DNA of 53,186 nucleotides from Paenibacillus sp. 598K (GTDB taxonomy: Bacteria; Bacillota; Bacilli; Paenibacillales; Paenibacillaceae). Under the pieces are notes generated by a model. That model did not search any database. It worked only from the letters and a program-made list of their open reading frames with translations, and was not told where the DNA came from. The stretch covers positions 552 through 53,737 of the forward strand of contig NZ_BFBX01000067.1 in assembly GCF_003851045.1 (NCBI RefSeq), read 5' to 3'. Below, in pieces: positions 48,451 through 53,186 of this stretch. The translations under genes were made by a program, and so were the position numbers. The first letter of the stretch is position 1. Each line of letters opens with the position of its first letter.

Positions 48451-50235
48451 TCACCGCTCCCCTGGCGCGTCCGCGCGCCCCTCTGGCATCATGAGCTTCA
48501 GCGTAAATGTCGTGCCCACTCCCTCTCGGCTATCAATGAGGAGCTGTGTTCCGCCCCCATAAAAGGCACGGATGCGCTCGCTGACGTTATAGAGGCCATA
48601 GCCTGAATTTTCGCTTTGCAGCTCCTGGCGGTCCCGCTCGTTGCCTAACACCTCGCGGATCAGGCGAAGCCGCTCCGGCGAGATGCCAGGGCCGTTGTCG
48701 GCGATGACGATGGTCAGCTCCTCATCCTGCCGCGTGACGGTCAGCTCGATCACGCCGGTCTTGCGACTGCGGCCGATGCCATGCTGGATGCAATTCTCCA
48801 CAAGCGGCTGTAGGATGAACTTCGGACAGCGGATATCTTCGACTCGCGTCTCGATGTGAATTGCGAATTGCAGCCGATCCAGCATCCGCAGCTTGTGCAT
48901 CTCCAGATAGTGGCGGACGTTGTCGATTTCGTTTTGCAGCATCATCTCGTTGTCCCCGGAGTTCAACGTGTATCGGAGCAGTCGGCCGAAGGTGTACGTC
49001 GCATCGACGACCTCCTGATCGTTGTTGATCTCGGCCAGCATGCGGATCGACTCCAGCGTATTGTAGAGGAAATGAGGCTTGATCTGCGCCTGCAGCACCA
49101 GATAATCCGCCTCTTTCTTCATCAGCTCGGTCCGATGCACCGTATTCAGCAGCTCGTCGATCCGGCCGACCATCGAGTTGTAGGAGCGCGTCAGGAAATC
49201 GATCTCGTCGTTGTGCGTGCCGGTCTCATAGTAAGTCAGCTTGTGCTCGTCTGCCGACCGCATATGCCGGGCCAGCCCGAGAATCCGGCGCACGAGCGAG
49301 GTCGCCGTCGCATAATAGATGCCCGTCAGAACGATCAGGCCGATGAGCAGCGCTAGCGCCAGCACGATCGTCTTGGTCCGGATATCGACGAACACCTCGT
49401 CCATCTCGCCAAAAAAATAAAACGTCATCGACAGCTCTGGAATCGACAGCGAATTGACGAGCGAGCGCTGGCTGCTGGAATAGGCATAGCCTTGCTGACT
49501 GTCGTCCGTCATCGCAAGTAACGCCGCCTTCTGCGCATCCTCCAGCTCCAGCCCCTCGCTCCGGTAGACCTGTGCGCCGTCTTGCAGGATCAGCACCTGC
49601 ATGCTCTGGTTGACGTCGACCGCCTGGAGGAAATTGCGCAGCAGCGCATCGTTGACGACAATCTCCAGCACCGCCAACGGCTTCGTATAACTGTCATTGT
49701 AGATACGCTGATAGTAGCTGAGGCTCGGCAACGCAGTCGCCCCGTCGCCGTCGCGGCGCAGCCAGACGCCCTCATCGACATTAACCTTGGCCAATCTGGC
49801 CAGCGGGCGTTCATCCGTCTGCTCCAGTTCCTCCAGCTCCTCCAGTTCGCCCGCGACCGCGTGGACCTGGGGCAACACTTTGTACAGCTTGATCGTCGAG
49901 ATCTCGCGGTTGCGTGACTGGGCGTAGAGAAACTGAGGACGGATATCCTTCAGGTAGTTGTACACATGCTGCAGCTCCGAGCCATAGGCCCCATTCAGAT
50001 AGTCGATCAGCGGCTGATTGTTCTGGAACAGGGCGTGGATCGACGATACCTGATTGAGACTGGAGCGGAATCCCTCTCCGGCCTGCACGACCAGCCGCTG
50101 CTTGCTCTCCGAGTACTCCGACATGACGTCCATGTGGAACTGGTTGTATAAGTAACCGCCGAATACGATGATCGGCAGCAACACGAGCAGCAGGTACCCG
50201 AGCGCCATCTTTTGCACGATCCGCAAGTTTTTCAT
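48451..50235 (-). CDS. YesM-type sensor histidine kinase
   Basis: 594 residues from ATG 50235 after GGAAGG. TM1 about 10-30, an extracellular sensor about 31-285, TM2 about 287-308, HAMP about 309-360, phospho-accepting His388 in QIKPHFLYNTLESIRML, and the HATPase domain with ENCIQHG and ADNGPGI. YesM kinases sense oligosaccharides, usually together with an AraC-type YesN response regulator, which is absent next to it here. It heads the GH127-GH2 set and so probably controls plant glycan use. Confidence 0.93.
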   Translation of the reverse strand: MKNLRIVQKMALGYLLLVLLPIIVFGGYLYNQFHMDVMSEYSESKQRLVVQAGEGFRSSLNQVSSIHALFQNNQPLIDYLNGAYGSELQHVYNYLKDIRPQFLYAQSRNREISTIKLYKVLPQVHAVAGELEELEELEQTDERPLARLAKVNVDEGVWLRRDGDGATALPSLSYYQRIYNDSYTKPLAVLEIVVNDALLRNFLQAVDVNQSMQVLILQDGAQVYRSEGLELEDAQKAALLAMTDDSQQGYAYSSSQRSLVNSLSIPELSMTFYFFGEMDEVFVDIRTKTIVLALALLIGLIVLTGIYYATATSLVRRILGLARHMRSADEHKLTYYETGTHNDEIDFLTRSYNSMVGRIDELLNTVHRTELMKKEADYLVLQAQIKPHFLYNTLESIRMLAEINNDQEVVDATYTFGRLLRYTLNSGDNEMMLQNEIDNVRHYLEMHKLRMLDRLQFAIHIETRVEDIRCPKFILQPLVENCIQHGIGRSRKTGVIELTVTRQDEELTIVIADNGPGISPERLRLIREVLGNERDRQELQSENSGYGLYNVSERIRAFYGGGTQLLIDSREGVGTTFTLKLMMPEGRADAPGER

Positions 50236-50300
50236 AGCCACGGCCTTCCTTTACATCTGGACGCTTCTTCATATGAAGCGTTTCCATCATAGTTGCACCT

Positions 50301-50330
50301 ATTATATAGGCCGCCTGTGGCAACAGACAA
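50301..50330 (-). promoter_or_regulatory. Sigma-A promoter of the sensor kinase operon
   Basis: On the minus strand, TTGTCT, 18 bases, TATAAT, about 65 bases before the start codon. A perfect 12-base palindrome CTTCATATGAAG (50267-50278) inside the longer dyad ACGCTTC / GAAGCGT lies between the promoter and the ribosome site and may be an operator. Confidence 0.6.
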
Positions 50331-50471
50331 CTTGCTATATCTGGCGCTCGCCCAGGTGAAACGGTTGGAGTTTCGGGATGCCGTGGTATCAGAGTGCCGT
50401 GGTGCTCCAGTGCACCTTTCTTTCCTTGCTCGTACGGATGTCCGTTGCTCGGCCGCTCGGGGCACCACTGC

Positions 50472-50698
50472 AACTCTAGTTTCTAGAGCTATTCAGCTCG
50501 CCGACTGCCCTGCGCACCGTTTTAACTCTAGTTTGTAGAGTTACCCAGCCGTCTGACCGCCCAGCGCTCCGCTACAACTCTAGTTTCTAGAGTTACCCAG
50601 CCGTCCGACTGCCCTGCGCTCCGCTGCAACTCTAGTTTGTAGAGTTACCCAGCCGTCCGACTGCCCTGCGCACCATTGCAACTCTAGTTTGTAGAGTT
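50472..50698. repeat. Five 52-bp tandem repeats with a palindrome
   Basis: Copies begin at 50472, 50524, 50576, 50628 and 50680, exactly 52 bases apart. Each opens with AACTCTAGTTTSTAGAGTT, a 7-base dyad AACTCTA/TAGAGTT around GTTTC or GTTTG. The stretches between (CCCAGCCGTCCGACTGCCCT type) are also nearly identical. The first copy is the most diverged. The gap 50236-50711 otherwise holds only the kinase promoter and leader. Confidence 0.9.
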
Positions 50699-50711
50699 AC
50701 TCCACTCGCGA

Positions 50712-53186
50712 CTACGCCCGGCGGATCGTGTAGACGCCGCCCGCCTCCACTGAGAAGCTGAACAAACCTGGCTCTGCCTGCTCCCCGGATGCCATCCCTT
50801 CGCTGCTCTCGGAAGAGGACGATACAGCATCGCGTACCAGCGACACGGCCCCACTATCGGCCGCGCCATCAACCAGCGACCCAGCACAGCCGCCGACCAA
50901 TGGCTCAGTCCCGTCCACAGCCAGAGGCACAGCCGCGCGCACTACGCAGCGCCCGGGCTGCGAGGCGCGGAGGACGGCGCGCTCCAAGCGCCCCTCCGAC
51001 CACTCGAGAGCCAGCAGCTCGTAGCCGCCGCGAGCTCGCAAGCCGCTCACACGCCCGGACGGCCAAGCCTGCGGGAGCGCGGGCAGCAGATGCAGCTCGC
51101 CGTCATGGCTCTGCAGCAGCAGCTCCGCGATCCCCGCCGTCGCGGCGAAGTTGGCCTCGATGGTGAGTGGATAGAAGGTGATCTTCGGATGGCGATGAGC
51201 GTTGAACAGATTCGGGAACGGGTTGCCCAGCAGCTTGGTCAGGTAATGATGCGCCATCTCCGCATCCTCCAGCCGGGCGTATAGGCTAATATTCCACGCA
51301 TAACACCAGCCGATCGTGTCCTCGCCCTCGTGCGCGCGACGGCGGTCAAGACTGATGCGCGCCGCGCGAGCCAGCTCCGGCGTGCCGCGCACGGTAATCT
51401 GACGGCCGGGATGCAGCGGGTACAAATGAGCGGTATGGCGATGGCCCGGCTCCGCCTCCTCAAAGTCGCGATACCACTCCTGGAGCTGGCCATGACGACC
51501 GATCTGCAGCGACGGCAGCCGCTCCAGCGCAGCGCGAAGCGTCTCCCCGAGCTCAGCGTCCAGCCCCAATAGCTGCGTCGCCTCGAGACAGTGGCCGAAC
51601 AGCTCGCGCATGAGTGCGATGTCCATCGTCGCGCTCATGCTGACCGCCGCCCGCTGGCCGTCCTCGGTGAGGAAGCTGTTCTCCGGCGAGGTTGACGGCA
51701 CCGAGACAAGATAGCCCTCGTCGTCCTCTACCAGGTAGTCCAGGCAGAACTGCGCCGCCTCCTTCATGATCGGATAGGCCCGATTCGCCAGGAAGTCGCG
51801 ATCGCGGCTATAGTCGTAATGCTCCCACAGATGCTGGCACAGCCAGACGCCGCCCATCGGCCAGTACGCCCAGCTCGCCGAGCCGGGAGAAGGCGTCGTG
51901 TTGCGCCACAGATCGACGTTGTGATGCGCCGCCCAGCCCCGACAGCCGTAATAGGCCTCCGCCATGTGCGCCCCGGCGATTCGCAAGTCGTCCAGCAGGT
52001 CGAACAGCGGCTCGTGGAACTCCGGCAGATGACACACCTCGGCCGGCCAGTAGTTCATCTGTGTGTTGATGTTGATCGTATAGTTGCAGGACCAGGGCGG
52101 CTTCGTCCTGTCATTCCAGATGCCCTGCAACGTCGTCGCCTGCGTGCCGGGTCGCGAGGCACTAATCATCAGATAGCGGCCGAAGTCAAAAAACAACGTC
52201 GCCAGCCGCTCATCCGCCTGGCCCTCCCGTACGGCGGCGATCCGCTCGTCGGTCGGCAGATCGGCCCTCCCCGGCGCGTCCAGCTCCAGCTCAACGCGGT
52301 CAAAGTAAAATGAGAAGTCCGCAACGTGGCGCTCCCGCAGCTCGGCATAGCTGAGCGACGACGCCTGCCGCAGCGCGGCCTCGCAGCGCGGTCTCGGGTC
52401 TCGCCCCTCCCGTACAGGATCGCGGTCGAAGCCGTTGTAGCTGGTCGCCGCTGTCAACAGCAGCGTCACTGCGTTCGCCCCTTGCACGACCAGACGCCCG
52501 CCATGCGTCTCCACCGTGCCGCTCTCGGCGACTGCTTGCAGATGGATCTCGAAGCGCAGACTCGCTGTCTTGTCATAGATGACCGTATCGTCCGAGTGCT
52601 GCCGCTCCTGGTCGAGCAGGCTAGGCGCTGTACCGCTGAGTATTAGCCGGTCAGTACCGCATTTTTCCACGGCGTAGTTCAGCCTGCTGGTGAGCGCGAC
52701 CTCGAGACTGATCGCTCCCGGACGGTCGGCCTGCAGCCGCACCGCCAGAACATCGTCGACCGCTGACGCCAGCACCTCCCGTTCCATCCGGATGCCGCCC
52801 GTCGCATAGCTGACACGGCACAGACCGCTGCGCAGATCGAGCTCTCTCCGATAGTCCTCCACCGCCGACGGGTGACTCATCTCCCATGTCAGATCGCCCA
52901 TCGCCTGGAACGCATGCCCGGCAGGCCCCAGCATATGCTGCTCAATGATCTCCTGCGCCTCGCTATAGCGTCCCTCGAAGATCAGCCTGCGGCTCTCCTC
53001 CAGATAGCGGATTGGCTCTTCGCGCTCGGGGCCTCGCTTCGTGCCTGACCACAGCGTATCCTCGTTGAGCGCGATCCGCTCGCGCTTGCTGCCCCCGTAC
53101 ACCATGCCGCCGAGCCGACCATTGCCAACCGGCAACGCCTCGACCCATTCGTCCGCCGGCTGGCGGTACCACAGCTTCTTGTCGTC
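50712..53186 (-). CDS. GH95 alpha-L-fucosidase/galactosidase, 5' end beyond window
   Basis: At least 824 codons, open through the right window edge; the reading frame continues before the apparent internal start with KKLWYRQPADEWVEALPVGN, the usual GH95 opening, so the true start is just outside. Family marks include NINTQMNYWPAEVCHLPEFH, SVPSTSPENSF, MSATMDIALMRELF and EWYRDFEEAEPGHRHTAHLY. GH95 enzymes remove alpha-1,2-L-fucose or alpha-L-galactose from xyloglucan and similar glycans. A Gly/Ser-rich piece near the C-terminus (about 770-800) is an addition. It lies 3' to the tandem repeat array. Confidence 0.9.
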   Translation of the reverse strand, partial: DDKKLWYRQPADEWVEALPVGNGRLGGMVYGGSKRERIALNEDTLWSGTKRGPEREEPIRYLEESRRLIFEGRYSEAQEIIEQHMLGPAGHAFQAMGDLTWEMSHPSAVEDYRRELDLRSGLCRVSYATGGIRMEREVLASAVDDVLAVRLQADRPGAISLEVALTSRLNYAVEKCGTDRLILSGTAPSLLDQERQHSDDTVIYDKTASLRFEIHLQAVAESGTVETHGGRLVVQGANAVTLLLTAATSYNGFDRDPVREGRDPRPRCEAALRQASSLSYAELRERHVADFSFYFDRVELELDAPGRADLPTDERIAAVREGQADERLATLFFDFGRYLMISASRPGTQATTLQGIWNDRTKPPWSCNYTININTQMNYWPAEVCHLPEFHEPLFDLLDDLRIAGAHMAEAYYGCRGWAAHHNVDLWRNTTPSPGSASWAYWPMGGVWLCQHLWEHYDYSRDRDFLANRAYPIMKEAAQFCLDYLVEDDEGYLVSVPSTSPENSFLTEDGQRAAVSMSATMDIALMRELFGHCLEATQLLGLDAELGETLRAALERLPSLQIGRHGQLQEWYRDFEEAEPGHRHTAHLYPLHPGRQITVRGTPELARAARISLDRRRAHEGEDTIGWCYAWNISLYARLEDAEMAHHYLTKLLGNPFPNLFNAHRHPKITFYPLTIEANFAATAGIAELLLQSHDGELHLLPALPQAWPSGRVSGLRARGGYELLALEWSEGRLERAVLRASQPGRCVVRAAVPLAVDGTEPLVGGCAGSLVDGAADSGAVSLVRDAVSSSSESSEGMASGEQAEPGLFSFSVEAGGVYTIRRA

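Noticed and set aside
50472..50698. CRISPR array
   Set aside because: Regular 52-base period looks similar, but the stretches between the palindromes are nearly identical and no cas gene is present.

Overview
The window looks like chromosome from a Gram-positive, motile, probably spore-forming member of the Paenibacillus group. The signs are strong GGAGG-type ribosome sites, many glycoside hydrolases paired with AraC- and YesM-type regulators, a SpoVB/MurJ-class flippase, a copper-amine-oxidase-type stalk protein, and a near-perfect Bacillus sigma-D promoter in front of a chemoreceptor. The backbone is GC-rich. The middle (about 21.25-39.45 kb) is visibly AT-rich, with a different gene style, and reads as a horizontally acquired island.

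Left backbone (1-21.2 kb): a LysR regulator diverges from an esterase / TauE-SafE permease / AraC operon. Next come a GH27 alpha-galactosidase coupled to a tiny Cys-rich protein, a chemoreceptor, an ankyrin protein, a lipoprotein whose Shine-Dalgarno is a G11 run, an AraC regulator diverging from a GH30 hydrolase, and a BtrH-like protein followed by the truncated start of a second copy. A small membrane-anchored protein, a two-gene ABC exporter, an ArsR-type regulator and a GH51 alpha-L-arabinofuranosidase complete this part.

Island (21.2-39.4 kb): almost all genes are on the minus strand and most are tightly overlapped. Nucleotidyltransferase, radical SAM, VOC protein, class III aminotransferase, two HAD phosphatases, an unusual protein with phosphoribosyltransferase-like loops, a Ser/Thr kinase and an HPr-kinase-like protein form one run. 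A phosphoribosyltransferase-like gene follows, then an AraC regulator, acyl carrier protein, ATP-grasp ligase and BtrH-like acyltransferase. The last trio matches the logic of BtrI/BtrJ/BtrH in butirosin biosynthesis (load an amino acid on a carrier protein, then transfer it). The whole set suggests an undescribed small-molecule pathway, possibly nucleotide- or sugar-like, but the product cannot be read from the sequence. To the right are an FMN flavoprotein, an acyl-CoA dehydrogenase, a BtrH-like protein split by a LamG-like domain, and a Nudix hydrolase.

The island carries scars of a segmental duplication. A shrunken second copy of the ABC pair (34.73-35.0 kb), of the GH51 gene (38.64-38.76 kb), and of the GH51 terminator plus the 3' end of the first BtrH-like gene (38.83-38.97 kb) lie in the same order and orientation as the intact originals at 15-21.3 kb.

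Right backbone (39.5-53.2 kb): flippase, HAD hydrolase, secreted stalk-domain protein, then a plant-polysaccharide set. This set is a YesM-type sensor kinase, a GH127-like beta-L-arabinofuranosidase and a GH2 beta-galactosidase in one orientation, followed by five 52-bp tandem repeats with a palindrome and a GH95 fucosidase/galactosidase cut by the window edge. Together with GH27, GH30 and GH51, the backbone enzymes fit breakdown of arabinose-, galactose- and fucose-bearing side chains of plant cell walls. No rRNA, tRNA, CRISPR array, transposase or integrase was seen.
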